In this document: one piece after another, positions 37,367-46,655 of the stretch
Position numbering within the stretch: the first letter of the stretch is position 1
How the letters are laid out: each line of letters begins with the position of its first letter
NCBI RefSeq assembly: GCF_001665785.1
Contig: NZ_LZSO01000015.1
Location: 22,528 to 86,527 of the forward strand
Origin: Mycolicibacterium peregrinum
Lineage (GTDB): Bacteria; Actinomycetota; Actinomycetes; Mycobacteriales; Mycobacteriaceae
Reading direction: 5' to 3'
Length of the DNA: 64,000 nucleotides
Notes under the pieces: generated by a model
Database searches by the model: none
What the model was told of the DNA's origin: nothing
What the model saw: only the letters and a program-made list of their open reading frames with translations
Program-made: the position numbers and the translations under genes

Positions 37367-39913
37367 GTGGACTCGTTCAACCCGACGACCAAGACTCAGG
37401 CGGCGCTGACCTCGGCGTTGCAGGCGGCCAGTTCCGCAGGCAACCCGGAGATCCGTCCCGCCCATCTTTTGATGGCACTGCTCACCCAGAATGAGGGCAT
37501 TGCCGCACCCCTGCTCGAGGCCGTCGGCGTGGACCCCGCGACGATTCGTGCGGGAGCGCAACGACTGCTCGACCAGTTACCCAGCGCCAGCGGCGCAAGC
37601 AGTCAACCCCAACTGAGCCGGGAATCGCTCGCCGCGATCACCACGGCCCAGGGCCTGGCCACCGAGATGGACGACGAGTACGTCTCCACCGAACATCTGA
37701 TGGTCGGCCTGGCCACCGGCGACTCGGAGGTCGCCAAACTGCTGACCGGGCACGGTGCCTCACCCGAGGCGCTTCGCGAGGCCTTCACCAAGGTGCGCGG
37801 CAGTGCCAGGGTCACCAGCCCCGACCCCGAGGGCAGCTACCAGGCGTTGGAGAAGTACTCCACCGATCTGACCGCTCGCGCCCGGGAAGGCAAGCTCGAC
37901 CCGGTCATCGGGCGTGACAACGAGATTCGTCGTGTCGTGCAGGTGCTCTCGAGGCGCACGAAGAACAACCCTGTGCTCATCGGTGAGCCCGGTGTCGGCA
38001 AGACCGCCATCGTCGAGGGCCTGGCCCAGCGCATCGTCGCCGGCGATGTCCCGGAAAGCCTGCGCGACAAGACCGTCATCTCTCTGGACCTCGGCTCCAT
38101 GGTCGCAGGTGCGAAGTACCGCGGTGAGTTCGAGGAGCGGCTCAAGGCCGTGCTCGACGACATCAAAGAGTCTGCCGGGCAGGTCATCACGTTCATCGAC
38201 GAGCTGCACACCATCGTCGGCGCCGGTGCCACCGGCGAGTCCGCGATGGACGCGGGCAACATGATCAAGCCCATGCTCGCCCGTGGTGAACTGCGACTGG
38301 TCGGTGCGACCACGCTCGACGAATACCGCAAGTACATCGAGAAGGACGCCGCACTGGAGCGCCGGTTCCAGCAGGTACTGGTCGGCGAACCGTCCGTCGA
38401 AGACACCGTCGGCATCCTGCGCGGACTCAAGGACCGCTACGAGGTGCACCACGGTGTGCGCATCACCGACTCCGCTCTTGTTGCCGCGGCGACGCTTTCC
38501 GATCGCTACATCACCTCGCGGTTCCTGCCGGACAAGGCCATCGACCTGGTCGACGAGGCCGGATCCCGGCTGCGCATGGAGATCGACTCCCGGCCCGTCG
38601 AGATCGACGAGGTCGAGCGGCTGGTCCGCCGCCTCGAGATCGAGGAGATGGCGCTGGAGAAGGAAGAGGACGACGCCTCCAAGGAACGCTTGGAGAAGCT
38701 GCGCGGTGAGCTTGCCGACTACAAGGAGAAGCTCGCGGAGCTGACGACTCGTTGGCAGAACGAGAAGGGCGCCATCGACATCGTCCGTGAGCTCAAGGAG
38801 CAGCTGGACACGTTGCGCGGTGAGGCCGACCGGGCCGAGCGTGACGGGGATCTGGCCAAGGCCGCCGAGCTGCGCTACGGGCGTATCCCGGAGGTCGAGA
38901 AGAAGCTCGACGCTGCACTTCCCGTGGCCGAGGCTCGCGAGAACGTGATGCTCAAGGAAGAAGTAGGTCCCGACGACATCGCCGAGGTGGTCGAGGCGTG
39001 GACCGGTATTCCGGCCGGCCGGATGCTCGAAGGCGAGAGCGCCAAGCTGCTGCGCATGGAGGAGGAGCTGGGCAAGCGCGTCATCGGCCAGAAGGCTGCG
39101 GTGACCGCGGTGTCGGATGCGGTGCGTCGCACCCGGGCCGGGGTGGCCGATCCCAACCGGCCGACGGGTTCGTTCATGTTCCTGGGCCCGACCGGTGTCG
39201 GTAAGACCGAGCTGGCAAAAGCGTTGGCGGAGTTCCTCTTCGACGACGAGCGTGCCATGGTCCGCATCGACATGAGCGAGTACGGCGAGAAGCACTCGGT
39301 GGCTCGACTGGTCGGTGCGCCTCCGGGATACATCGGCTACGACCAGGGTGGTCAGCTGACCGAAGCGGTGCGGCGGCGTCCGTACACGGTGGTGCTGTTC
39401 GACGAGATCGAAAAGGCCCACCCGGACGTGTTCGACGTGCTGCTGCAGGTGCTCGACGAGGGCCGGTTGACCGACGGCCAGGGTCGTACGGTCGACTTCC
39501 GCAACACGATCCTGATCCTGACCTCGAACCTGGGTGCCGGTGGCACCGAGGAGCAGGTGATGGCGGCGGTGCGGGCGGCGTTCAAGCCGGAGTTCATCAA
39601 CCGGCTCGACGACGTGATCCTGTTCGACGCACTGAATCCCGAGCAGCTGGTGTCGATCGTCGACATCCAGTTGCAGCAGCTGCAGAAGCGGCTGGGACAG
39701 CGCCGGCTCACCCTCGAGGTGTCGCTGCCTGCCAAGACGTGGCTGGCCGAGCGTGGTTTCGACCCGCTCTACGGTGCCCGCCCGCTGCGCCGCCTGGTGC
39801 AGCAGGCCATCGGCGACCAGTTGGCCAAGATGTTGTTGGCCGGCGAGGTGCACGACGGCGACGTGGTGCCCGTCAACGTCAGCGCGGACGGCGAAGGCCT
39901 GACCCTGGGCTGA
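37367..39913 (+). CDS. clpB: ATP-dependent disaggregase ClpB
   Basis: 848 residues, GTG start after GGGAGG. ClpN repeats ([17 protein letters not shown]), AAA-1 with Walker A GEPGVGKT at 206-213, a long coiled-coil middle domain (about 410-530) and AAA-2 with Walker A GPTGVGKT at 607-614 and the Walker [10 protein letters not shown]. It works with DnaK/DnaJ/GrpE to rescue aggregates. Promoter architecture matches dnaK (SigH box plus HAIR). A perfect 19-bp inverted repeat follows the stop. Confidence 0.98.
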   Translation: MDSFNPTTKTQAALTSALQAASSAGNPEIRPAHLLMALLTQNEGIAAPLLEAVGVDPATIRAGAQRLLDQLPSASGASSQPQLSRESLAAITTAQGLATEMDDEYVSTEHLMVGLATGDSEVAKLLTGHGASPEALREAFTKVRGSARVTSPDPEGSYQALEKYSTDLTARAREGKLDPVIGRDNEIRRVVQVLSRRTKNNPVLIGEPGVGKTAIVEGLAQRIVAGDVPESLRDKTVISLDLGSMVAGAKYRGEFEERLKAVLDDIKESAGQVITFIDELHTIVGAGATGESAMDAGNMIKPMLARGELRLVGATTLDEYRKYIEKDAALERRFQQVLVGEPSVEDTVGILRGLKDRYEVHHGVRITDSALVAAATLSDRYITSRFLPDKAIDLVDEAGSRLRMEIDSRPVEIDEVERLVRRLEIEEMALEKEEDDASKERLEKLRGELADYKEKLAELTTRWQNEKGAIDIVRELKEQLDTLRGEADRAERDGDLAKAAELRYGRIPEVEKKLDAALPVAEARENVMLKEEVGPDDIAEVVEAWTGIPAGRMLEGESAKLLRMEEELGKRVIGQKAAVTAVSDAVRRTRAGVADPNRPTGSFMFLGPTGVGKTELAKALAEFLFDDERAMVRIDMSEYGEKHSVARLVGAPPGYIGYDQGGQLTEAVRRRPYTVVLFDEIEKAHPDVFDVLLQVLDEGRLTDGQGRTVDFRNTILILTSNLGAGGTEEQVMAAVRAAFKPEFINRLDDVILFDALNPEQLVSIVDIQLQQLQKRLGQRRLTLEVSLPAKTWLAERGFDPLYGARPLRRLVQQAIGDQLAKMLLAGEVHDGDVVPVNVSADGEGLTLG

Positions 39914-39930
39914 TCCAGCCGCCATTGCCG

Positions 39931-39987
39931 CGAAACGGTATTCCAGCAGAGAAAGTTCGAGAGGACGCCTGCTGGAATACCGTTTCG
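39931..39987. repeat. Perfect 19-bp inverted repeat (hairpin) between convergent genes
   Basis: Left arm 39931-39949 begins CGAAACGGTATTCC and ends CAGCAG; the right arm 39969-39987 is its exact reverse complement, around a 19-base loop. It lies 17 bases after the clpB stop and 16 before the end of the converging gene. There is no T-run, so it is either a bidirectional mycobacterial-type terminator or a member of a dispersed palindromic repeat family. Confidence 0.85.
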
Positions 39988-40003
39988 GCGCGAGAGGTGG
40001 GTG

Positions 40004-41083
40004 CTAGATGTTGAACCGGCCGGCGAAGCCTCGCAACGGCACGTCGGCGCTCGTCAACAACCCCGGCGGTGCCTTGACCACCGACGCGATCGCGTTGAGC
40101 GCGGGGAGTCCGGTCACGGTCATGCCGATCGATGCGAATGAGGTCGGATCGGACAGATCCACACCGGGTTTCGGGAAGATCATGTGCTTGTTGTACACGC
40201 ACGGATCACCCTTGATCTGGGTGATGTAGCAGCCCTTGATGTCCCAGCTCGGGTCGGTATGCGGGGTCATCTGCCATTCCAGATGAGTCTCGACGCGCGG
40301 GACGCCGTCGACCATGCCCTGGTACTTGATGTAGTTGCCGCCGAGAGATCCCTTGGGCAGCGTGTACCAGCCGAGGTCGACGTCCTTGGTGCAGGCGCCG
40401 AGTTCGTAGGTGAACTTGACCTCGTCGAGTTCAAGCCCGAAGCAGTCGGCCATCATCAGCACGCTGTCGGCGAATACCCGGGTGTATTTCTCCAGCTTGC
40501 CCGGGATCGAGGGGTCGTCGACGGGCAGACCGTAGCCGACCTCGATCCAGGTGTCCTTGCTGTGATGGCATGACACGTCGACGGATTCGATGGTGGTGAC
40601 ATTCTCGATCTCGGCGACGTCGGCGGAGCACACCACGCCCAGGATCTGGTTGAGGCCCGGGTTCATGCCGGTGCCGTAGAACGTCGACCCACCATTTTCG
40701 CACGCTTCGGCGAGCAATTGCGATACCGGCTTGCCGGAGGGGTGCGGGTGATTGGTGTCGCGGTGCCAGCCGGTGATCCAGTCGGCAGTGGTGACGATAT
40801 TGATCCCGGCCTCAAGGACTTTCACGTAGAGGTCTTCGTCGGGAAAAACGCCGTGAAAGGTCAGTACGTCCGGACGCGCTGCGATGATCTCGTCGATCGA
40901 GCCGGTGGCGGTGACCCCGATCGGGTCGACGCCGGCGATCTCGCCGGCGTCACGTCCGACCTTTTCCGGTGTGTAGCAATGCAATCCGATCAGTTCGAGA
41001 TCGGGGCGCTGTCCGATGCGTTTGATCATCTCCGTGCCGACATTGCCGGTGGCGACCTGGAAAACCCGGATCTTCTCGGTCAT
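40004..41083 (-). CDS. NAD(P)-binding dihydrodipicolinate reductase-like oxidoreductase
   Basis: 359 residues. Rossmann start VFQVATGNVGTEMIKRI and a central segment GSTFYGTGMNPGLNQILGVV characteristic of the DapB/2,4-diaminopentanoate-dehydrogenase-like family found in mycobacteria. The ATG overlaps the upstream Rieske gene stop (ATGA). The family acts on amines or imines in known members, but the mycobacterial enzymes are uncharacterised; pairing with a Rieske oxygenase suggests sequential steps on one substrate. Confidence 0.72.
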   Translation of the reverse strand: MTEKIRVFQVATGNVGTEMIKRIGQRPDLELIGLHCYTPEKVGRDAGEIAGVDPIGVTATGSIDEIIAARPDVLTFHGVFPDEDLYVKVLEAGINIVTTADWITGWHRDTNHPHPSGKPVSQLLAEACENGGSTFYGTGMNPGLNQILGVVCSADVAEIENVTTIESVDVSCHHSKDTWIEVGYGLPVDDPSIPGKLEKYTRVFADSVLMMADCFGLELDEVKFTYELGACTKDVDLGWYTLPKGSLGGNYIKYQGMVDGVPRVETHLEWQMTPHTDPSWDIKGCYITQIKGDPCVYNKHMIFPKPGVDLSDPTSFASIGMTVTGLPALNAIASVVKAPPGLLTSADVPLRGFAGRFNI

Positions 41084-42111
41084 AGGGTGTCCTTTTTCCT
41101 CACACTTGCCAGGTCTGCGGCACTACCGCCCAGACCGTCCGGATAGAACTGCATGGCCCACTTGCGGATTGCGGTGAAGCCCTCGTACTCGGCGGTGGCC
41201 AGCGCGGGGGGATCGGAGTAGCGCTGGTGTGACCAGATGTGGATGTCCTGGGTGAACTGGCGGATCACCTCGTCGCCGAATTCGGCGGCGCGCTCGGCGG
41301 CGCGTGGTGTGTCCTTGCCGGGGGTTCGGCCGATGTAGACCATGAACCGCACGTCGGAGGTGGACTCGTCCACTGGGGTGACCGCGGAAATGGTCCGGTT
41401 GTCGATCATGCCCCAGCTCTTGGTCACCGCGATGCCCAGACCGCCGTTGATGGCCTCGACTCCGCTGCGCACGTCGTCGATCGACTGCTGATCGTCACCC
41501 TCGAACGTGATGGTGAAGTCGACGTAGGAGATCGGCGCGGCGAAGTCGTGACGGGTGAACACCGGCACGATCGGGGTCTGGTGGACGTATTTGAAGTGGG
41601 CGAAGTCGACGCCGTTCTCCAGTACGTACTGCGGATGCAGTTCGAGCCCGGCGCGAAAGAGTCGCTGCTGGGGGTAGTAGTCGGCGGCGCTGCTGCCGTC
41701 GGCGAACGACGCGAAGACGTCGGGCGCCTCGAAGAACGGTTCTCGCCCGTCGATGTCGTGCCAGATGTAGATGGCCTCGTTGCGCTCGGCAACGGGATAG
41801 GTGCGCATCCGGCGGCCGCGGTTGGGCCGGTCCTGGTAGGGGATGCAGACGTTGCGGCCCTCGGCATTCCACTGCCAACCATGGAACGGGCATTGGATGA
41901 CCTCGCCGACGACCTGGCCGCCGAATCCGAGATGGGCCCCGAGGTGCTCGCAGTAGGCGTTCATCACGGTCACCTGCCCGGCTTCCGAGCGCCAGGCGAC
42001 CATCTCCTCGCCGAAGTACTTCATCGCATGCACGGCACCCACTTCGACCTGGTCGGACCAGGCGACCTGGAACCATCCCGTCGGTTTCATCGACAACGGT
42101 GGTTTGGCCAT
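41080..42111 (-). CDS. Rieske non-heme iron oxygenase, KshA-like
   Basis: 343 residues. Rieske 2Fe-2S ligands C54-H56 and C74-H77 (CEHLGAHLGFGG, CPFHGW), then a mononuclear-iron domain with the helix VDFAHFKYVH. Length and order resemble the 3-ketosteroid 9-alpha-hydroxylase oxygenase KshA and related cholesterol-pathway enzymes, but also other Rieske hydroxylases. No reductase gene is adjacent, so electrons must come from elsewhere. TACGAT seven bases before the ATG supports a leaderless start. Confidence 0.78.
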   Translation of the reverse strand: MAKPPLSMKPTGWFQVAWSDQVEVGAVHAMKYFGEEMVAWRSEAGQVTVMNAYCEHLGAHLGFGGQVVGEVIQCPFHGWQWNAEGRNVCIPYQDRPNRGRRMRTYPVAERNEAIYIWHDIDGREPFFEAPDVFASFADGSSAADYYPQQRLFRAGLELHPQYVLENGVDFAHFKYVHQTPIVPVFTRHDFAAPISYVDFTITFEGDDQQSIDDVRSGVEAINGGLGIAVTKSWGMIDNRTISAVTPVDESTSDVRFMVYIGRTPGKDTPRAAERAAEFGDEVIRQFTQDIHIWSHQRYSDPPALATAEYEGFTAIRKWAMQFYPDGLGGSAADLASVRKKDTL

Positions 42112-42118
42112 GACGAGA

Positions 42119-42124
42119 ATCGTA
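42119..42124 (-). promoter_or_regulatory. -10 element of the Rieske operon
   Basis: TACGAT on the minus strand, seven bases before the ATG at 42111. Confidence 0.5.
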
Positions 42125-42149
42125 GGAGGATCTGTGAAACTTGTGAAGG

Positions 42150-42173
42150 GTTTAGTAGAGGGTTCTACGAAAC
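42150..42173. promoter_or_regulatory. Candidate TetR operator between divergent promoters
   Basis: Interrupted palindrome GTTTaGTAGA-gggt-TCTACgAAAC with 9 of 10 arm bases matching. It lies between the two -10 boxes at 42119 and 42189. Directly after it, GAAAC-TC-GTTTC (42169-42180) forms a second short palindrome. Confidence 0.55.
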
Positions 42174-42188
42174 TCGTTTCCGACCGGC

Positions 42189-42194
42189 TAACCT
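42189..42194 (+). promoter_or_regulatory. -10 element, leaderless start of the TetR gene
   Basis: TAACCT six bases before the ATG at 42201. Confidence 0.5.
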
Positions 42195-42200
42195 TCGGAG

Positions 42201-42845
42201 ATGACCGAGACCGAGGCGGGTGCGCGGCGGACCAACCGACGCGGCCTGGCCACGCGGGAGAACATGCTGGAGGCTGCGCGCAAGGCGCTGGCCACCGGCG
42301 ACCCGGGAGCGGTGTCGGCCAACCGGATCGCCAAAGAGATCGGCGCCACCTGGGGCGCGGTGAAGTACCAGTTCGGCGACATCGACGGATTCTGGGCGGC
42401 CGTCCTGCAACGCACCGCTGAACGGCGGGCAGGCATGCTGAGCCACCGCGACGACGGTGCGCCGCTCCGGCAGCGCGTCGCAGGCATCATCGACCTGCTC
42501 TATGACGGTCTGACGGCCAGCGATTCGCGGGCGATCGAGAACCTGCGCGCGGCCCTGCCGCGGGACCACGCCGAACTCGAGCGGCACTACCCGAAGACGG
42601 CGGCCGAACTCTCGTCATGGGGGCAGAGCTGGTTGCAGACCTGCCAGCAGGCCTTCGCCGACCTCGACGTGGACCCCGAGCGGGTCCGTGAGGTGGCTTC
42701 CTTCATTCCCGGCGCAATGCGCGGCATCACCTCCGAGCGTCAACTCGGCACCTACACCGACCTCGATGTGGCCCGGCGGGGGCTGACGAACGCGATCGTC
42801 ACCTACCTCGAAGAGTCCCGGTCACAGCGCTCTGATCACCAGTAA
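42201..42845 (+). CDS. TetR-family transcriptional regulator
   Basis: 214 residues. TetR HTH with ATRENMLEAARKALATGD, GAVSANRIAKEIGATWGAVKY and FGDIDGFWAAVL; the helix order is TetR-like though the recognition helix (ATWGAVKYQF) is unusual. C-terminal ligand domain has a basic/acidic surface with two Trp (SSWGQSWLQ). Divergent from the Rieske/DapB-like operon and likely its regulator through the 42150-42173 palindrome. Confidence 0.82.
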   Translation: MTETEAGARRTNRRGLATRENMLEAARKALATGDPGAVSANRIAKEIGATWGAVKYQFGDIDGFWAAVLQRTAERRAGMLSHRDDGAPLRQRVAGIIDLLYDGLTASDSRAIENLRAALPRDHAELERHYPKTAAELSSWGQSWLQTCQQAFADLDVDPERVREVASFIPGAMRGITSERQLGTYTDLDVARRGLTNAIVTYLEESRSQRSDHQ

Positions 42846-42891
42846 CCGGGTTGTGACCTCACAAGGTGGGGGCATTTCGGCCGTCAACAAG

Positions 42892-42897
42892 TAGGCT
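42892..42897 (+). promoter_or_regulatory. -10 element, leaderless start of the Rv0383c-like gene
   Basis: TAGGCT seven bases before the ATG at 42905. Confidence 0.5.
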
Positions 42898-42904
42898 AGG
42901 CCCG

Positions 42905-43771
42905 ATGGTCCCGCTCTGGTTCACGCTGTCCGCACTCTGTTTCGTGGGTGCGGCCGTATTGCTGTACGTCGACATCGACCGTCGGCGTGGGTTGGGACGG
43001 CGCCGCAAGTCGTGGGCGAAGTCGCATGGCTTCGACTACGAGCACGAGTCGCACGAGATCCTCAAGCGCTGGAAGCGCGGGGTGATGTCGACCGTCGGTG
43101 ACGTCACGGCCAAGAACGTCGTCCTCGGCCAGATTCGTGGCGAGGCGGTGTTCATCTTTGACATCGAAGAAGTGGCGACAGTGATCGCGCTGCACCGCAA
43201 GGTCGGCACGAACGTCGTCGTCGATCTGCGGCTCAAGGGCATCAAGGAGCCCCGGGAGAGCGACATCTGGCTGCTCGGTGCGATCGGTCCGCGGATGGTG
43301 TACTCCACCAACCTCGATGCCGCCCGTCGCGCGTGCGACCGCCGGATGGTCACGTTCGCCCACACGGCCCCGGACTGTGCCGAGATCATGTGGAACGAGC
43401 AGAACTGGACGCTCGTCAGCATGCCGGTCACGAGCACGCGTGCCCAGTGGGACGAGGGACTGCGCACCGTGCGTCAGTTCAACGACCTGCTGCGGGTACT
43501 GCCCCCGGTTCCGCAGAATGGCGTGGCGCCACAGTCCGGTCAGGGCAGCCAGGCTGCACTGGCCCGTCGCGCCAGCTCGCCCAGCCGCCCGTTGGCGCCG
43601 ACCCCGGCCGGACGTCGCGAACTGCCGCCGGGCCGGGCCGATGCGGCACCCGGACGTGGCGACGTGAGCCGCTACACCCAGCCGCGGCAGGAACCGGGCC
43701 GCCCGGATGCGATCCGTCGCACCCCGCCGCCGGCCCGCAACGGGCGTCACGCACCGCACTACCAGCGCTAG
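42905..43771 (+). CDS. Conserved membrane-anchored protein (Rv0383c-like)
   Basis: 288 residues. One N-terminal membrane helix (LWFTLSALCFVGAAVLLYV) followed by a basic segment and a soluble domain (WAKSHGFDYEH, VMSTVGDVTAKNVVLGQIRG). The C-terminal third is Pro/Arg/Gly-rich and probably disordered. By position next to clpB it corresponds to M. tuberculosis Rv0383c (284 residues). Function unknown. The following SDR occupies the place where pyrE lies in M. tuberculosis. Confidence 0.7.
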   Translation: MVPLWFTLSALCFVGAAVLLYVDIDRRRGLGRRRKSWAKSHGFDYEHESHEILKRWKRGVMSTVGDVTAKNVVLGQIRGEAVFIFDIEEVATVIALHRKVGTNVVVDLRLKGIKEPRESDIWLLGAIGPRMVYSTNLDAARRACDRRMVTFAHTAPDCAEIMWNEQNWTLVSMPVTSTRAQWDEGLRTVRQFNDLLRVLPPVPQNGVAPQSGQGSQAALARRASSPSRPLAPTPAGRRELPPGRADAAPGRGDVSRYTQPRQEPGRPDAIRRTPPPARNGRHAPHYQR

Positions 43772-43793
43772 CCGGCGCAACAGAGCAGATAAG

Positions 43794-43799
43794 TACTCT
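43794..43799 (+). promoter_or_regulatory. -10 element, leaderless start of the SDR gene
   Basis: TACTCT seven bases before the GTG at 43807. Confidence 0.45.
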
Positions 43800-43806
43800 C
43801 TAGGTC

Positions 43807-44583
43807 GTGCCTCGTCCCCTCGCGCTGATCACCGGACCGACCTCGGGGCTCGGCGCCGGCTTCGCCCGCCGCTACGCGCGCGACGGTTATGACCTTGTCC
43901 TCGTTGCCCGTGACGCTGCACGGCTGGAACAACTCGCCGCCGAACTGCACGACGAGATCGGCGTAGACGTCGAGGTGCTCCCCGCGGACCTGGCGACCGC
44001 CCCCGACCGGGCCAAGGTCGCTGACCGGCTGCGAGCTGGGGTGCAGGTCCTGGTCAACAACGCCGGCTTCGGCACATCGGGTGAATTCTGGACCGCCGAC
44101 CTCGCCCAGCTACAGGCCCAATTGGATGTCAACGTCACCGCGGTGATGGAACTGACGCATGCCGCGCTGCCGTCGATGATCGAGGCCGGCCGCGGCACCG
44201 TCATCAACGTCGCCAGCGTCGCCGGGCTGGTGCCGGGGCGCGGATCGACCTACTCGGCGTCCAAGGCCTGGGTGGTCTCGTTCACGGAGGGGTTGGCCAA
44301 CGGGCTCGGCGGTACCGGCGTCGGGGTGCATGCCCTGTGTCCGGGGTTCGTCCACACCGAGTTTCATGCCCGCGCGGGTATCGACATGGCGGGCACACCG
44401 TCGTTCCTGTGGCTGCAGGTCGAGGACGTGGTCCGCGAATGCCTGGCCGACGTGGCCGCAGGCAAAGTGGTCATCGTGCCAGGCCTGCAGTACAAAGTGC
44501 TCACCACCGGGGGCCGGATGGCTCCGCGAAACCTGGTGCGCGCCATGACAAAAGCAGTGGGAAAAGGTCGTGGGAGAACTTAG
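43807..44583 (+). CDS. Short-chain dehydrogenase/reductase
   Basis: 258 residues, GTG start. [12 protein letters not shown] replaces the usual TGxxxGIG motif, with [13 protein letters not shown] (Arg after beta-2, favouring NADP), NNAGFG, the catalytic Ser in NVASVAG and YSASKAW. Typical of the DltE-like SDR subgroup with a C-terminal extension ([17 protein letters not shown]). Stands 12 bases before the Rv0381c-like lipoprotein gene, so co-transcription is likely. Confidence 0.85.
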   Translation: MPRPLALITGPTSGLGAGFARRYARDGYDLVLVARDAARLEQLAAELHDEIGVDVEVLPADLATAPDRAKVADRLRAGVQVLVNNAGFGTSGEFWTADLAQLQAQLDVNVTAVMELTHAALPSMIEAGRGTVINVASVAGLVPGRGSTYSASKAWVVSFTEGLANGLGGTGVGVHALCPGFVHTEFHARAGIDMAGTPSFLWLQVEDVVRECLADVAAGKVVIVPGLQYKVLTTGGRMAPRNLVRAMTKAVGKGRGRT

Positions 44584-44595
44584 GACAGAACTGAC

Positions 44596-45492
44596 GTGGC
44601 AGTGCGGGCGCTGATCGCGGCGGTGATGGCGGTACTTCTCGCCGTCACCACGGGCTGCACCTCCGACGAGCCTGGACGCACGTACGAGGCATCGACTGCT
44701 GCGCTGGGCAAATCGCTCGACATCCTCGGCTGGAACCTGAAGGTGTCGAATCTTCGTTTCGACTCTGACCACGTGCTGGTCGACGTCGAGGGTTCGGCTG
44801 CCGGTGACGCCCACGCCAAACCCGAGGACATCCGGTTCGGTCTGTATGGCGCCCTGGCGCATCCGATCGAGGCTGACGCACTCCACGGCTGCGACGGGAT
44901 GACCAACCTGGGGATCCGGCCGCTGTCCGCGCCGGCCCCTGGCAAGCTCAGCGGCACAGTCTGTCTGGGACCGCAACGCGACCAGAGCCAGGTGCGCGGG
45001 GTCTACGCGTACTCGCCGCGCGAGCGCATCCCCAAGACCACCGTGGCCTACCCGGCGGCCTTCCCGGTGGGAATGCTGCCCACTGATGTCAACGACACCG
45101 GCATCACCATCAAGACCTCCAGCGTGGACGGGTTCAGTGCCGACGGCGGGCAACTGGCGCCGACGGCGATCGGTGACCCCACGGCTTTCAGCGGCAAGGG
45201 CTATATGCTGCTCGGCCTCGAAATCGCCGGTGCGGCAAAGCGTTACGCCGAGGATTCGGCGGGGCGTGGCGGTCCGTTGATGGTGGTGGCCGGCCCTACA
45301 CTGCCGCCGCCGGGGCTCAGTCATCTCTGCTCGGTGTACGGCTCGTCGGTGCTGCTCCTGCCGGAAGCCAGCCGTGAGGCGGTCAACGTCCGGGCCTCGT
45401 TGTGTACCCAGGGGGAGATGACCGCGGCGTTGCTGTACGCGTCGGTTTCGGTCATCGGCACGCACGCGGCCCTGTGGACCACCGGTGGCTGA
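44596..45492 (+). CDS. Putative lipoprotein, Rv0381c-like
   Basis: 298 residues with GTG start. Signal peptide ending in lipobox AVTTGC. The mature sequence has no family signature known to me; it contains several Cys (DALHGCDG, TVCLGPQ, HLCSVYG, SLCTQG) that may pair after export. It matches Rv0381c in position and size (302 residues, from memory). The last eight bases overlap the methyltransferase gene. Confidence 0.7.
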   Translation: MAVRALIAAVMAVLLAVTTGCTSDEPGRTYEASTAALGKSLDILGWNLKVSNLRFDSDHVLVDVEGSAAGDAHAKPEDIRFGLYGALAHPIEADALHGCDGMTNLGIRPLSAPAPGKLSGTVCLGPQRDQSQVRGVYAYSPRERIPKTTVAYPAAFPVGMLPTDVNDTGITIKTSSVDGFSADGGQLAPTAIGDPTAFSGKGYMLLGLEIAGAAKRYAEDSAGRGGPLMVVAGPTLPPPGLSHLCSVYGSSVLLLPEASREAVNVRASLCTQGEMTAALLYASVSVIGTHAALWTTGG

Positions 45493-46138
45493 CGCCGTCG
45501 GCCCGACCGAGTGGGGCGAGAGCCCGGGCGTGGGCCCCTGGACGGGTGCCCTGCCCTCCGGGGATGAAGCCGCGCGCTACGATCCGGACCTGCTGCGCGA
45601 CGGCGATACCCGCAATGTCGTTGACGCCTACCGGTATTGGACCCGGGAGGCGATCATCGCCGACATCGACCGGCGGAGGCATCGGTTGCACATCGCGATC
45701 GAGAACTTCGGCAACGACGCCAACATCGGTGCGGTGGTGCGCACCGCCAACGCCTTCGCGGTCGACACTGTGCACATCGTGGGGAAGCGCCGCTGGAACC
45801 GACGGGGAGCCATGGTGACCGACCGCTATCAGCGGTTGTGCCATCACGACAGCACCGCCGAACTGCTGGCGTTCGCCGCCGACGCCGGGCTGACCGTCGT
45901 CGCAGTCGACAACGTGCCCGGCGCCGTACGCCTTGAGCAGACCGAACTACCCCGCGACTGCCTGCTGATCTTCGGTCAGGAAGGGCCGGGCATCACACCG
46001 GAGGCACAGGGTGGGGCGGCCGTCACCGTCTCCATCGCCCAGTTCGGCTCGACCCGCAGCATCAACGCCGGTGTCGCCGCGGGAATCGCCATGCACGCGT
46101 GGATCACTCGCCACGCGGATTTCACGCAGGCCTGGTAG
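45485..46138 (+). CDS. SpoU/TrmH-family RNA 2'-O-methyltransferase (Rv0380c-like)
   Basis: 217 residues, GTG start overlapping the previous gene by eight bases. The SPOUT knot motifs are present: motif 1 IENFGNDANIGAVVRTANAF, motif 2 LLIFGQEGPGI and motif 3 VTVSIAQFGSTRSINAGVAA with the AdoMet-binding loop. Methylates a ribose 2'-OH in tRNA or rRNA; the target is unknown. 3' end overlaps the converging deaminase by 17 bases. Confidence 0.88.
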   Translation: MADAVGPTEWGESPGVGPWTGALPSGDEAARYDPDLLRDGDTRNVVDAYRYWTREAIIADIDRRRHRLHIAIENFGNDANIGAVVRTANAFAVDTVHIVGKRRWNRRGAMVTDRYQRLCHHDSTAELLAFAADAGLTVVAVDNVPGAVRLEQTELPRDCLLIFGQEGPGITPEAQGGAAVTVSIAQFGSTRSINAGVAAGIAMHAWITRHADFTQAW

Positions 46139-46631
46139 TGGTGGGGGCTCCGGCCACCCGGCGCTCCCCACCGTTGCGCTCCTGCCAGAGCTGGTACACA
46201 TCGACCGCGGCGTCGCGCGGTTCATACCGCATCGGCAGGCGCCGTTCATTCCACGGCTTGGCGAACTCGTCGTAGAACGTGTTGAGCTCGAAGTACTTTC
46301 GATCGTCGACGTAATGCGGTTCGTAGGCGTCCCGCGTCGTCAGGAACACCACTTCGTCCGGCGAGCAGTAGTAGAGCGAGCCCAGGCACATCGGGCAAGG
46401 CTGGGCCAGGACATAGATCGTGGCACCGGTCAGGTGCTCGGTGCCGAGCTTGGTGCATGCCTGGCGGATCGCGAGGATCTCCGCGTGTGCGGTGGGATCA
46501 TGGGTCTGGGCAACCAGGTTCGGGCTCTCGGCCACGATCTCACCGTCTTTGACGATGACGGTCGCGAACGGTCGGCCGCCCTCGGTGACGTTGCGGCTTG
46601 CGATGTCGATGGTGTGTTGTGCGAAGTCCAT
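46122..46631 (-). CDS. Nucleoside/base deaminase (guanine deaminase-like, CDA superfamily)
   Basis: 169 residues. Zinc site HAE (H49, E51) and PCPMC (C79, C82) of the cytidine-deaminase superfamily; the C-terminal extension with YFELNTFYDEFAKPWNERR resembles guanine or related nucleobase deaminases (GuaD type) more than TadA. ATG 46631 has GGAGG five bases upstream. Follows cynR and cynS on the same strand (24-base gap), suggesting a nitrogen-scavenging operon. Confidence 0.83.
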   Translation of the reverse strand: MDFAQHTIDIASRNVTEGGRPFATVIVKDGEIVAESPNLVAQTHDPTAHAEILAIRQACTKLGTEHLTGATIYVLAQPCPMCLGSLYYCSPDEVVFLTTRDAYEPHYVDDRKYFELNTFYDEFAKPWNERRLPMRYEPRDAAVDVYQLWQERNGGERRVAGAPTTTRPA

Positions 46632-46655
46632 GAGACCTCCACGATATGTGGTCGA

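Noticed and set aside
37760..39925. A 721-codon open frame antisense to clpB
   Set aside because: The sense strand carries a complete ClpB with all motifs. The antisense frame has no recognisable domain and results from high G+C in the third codon position.
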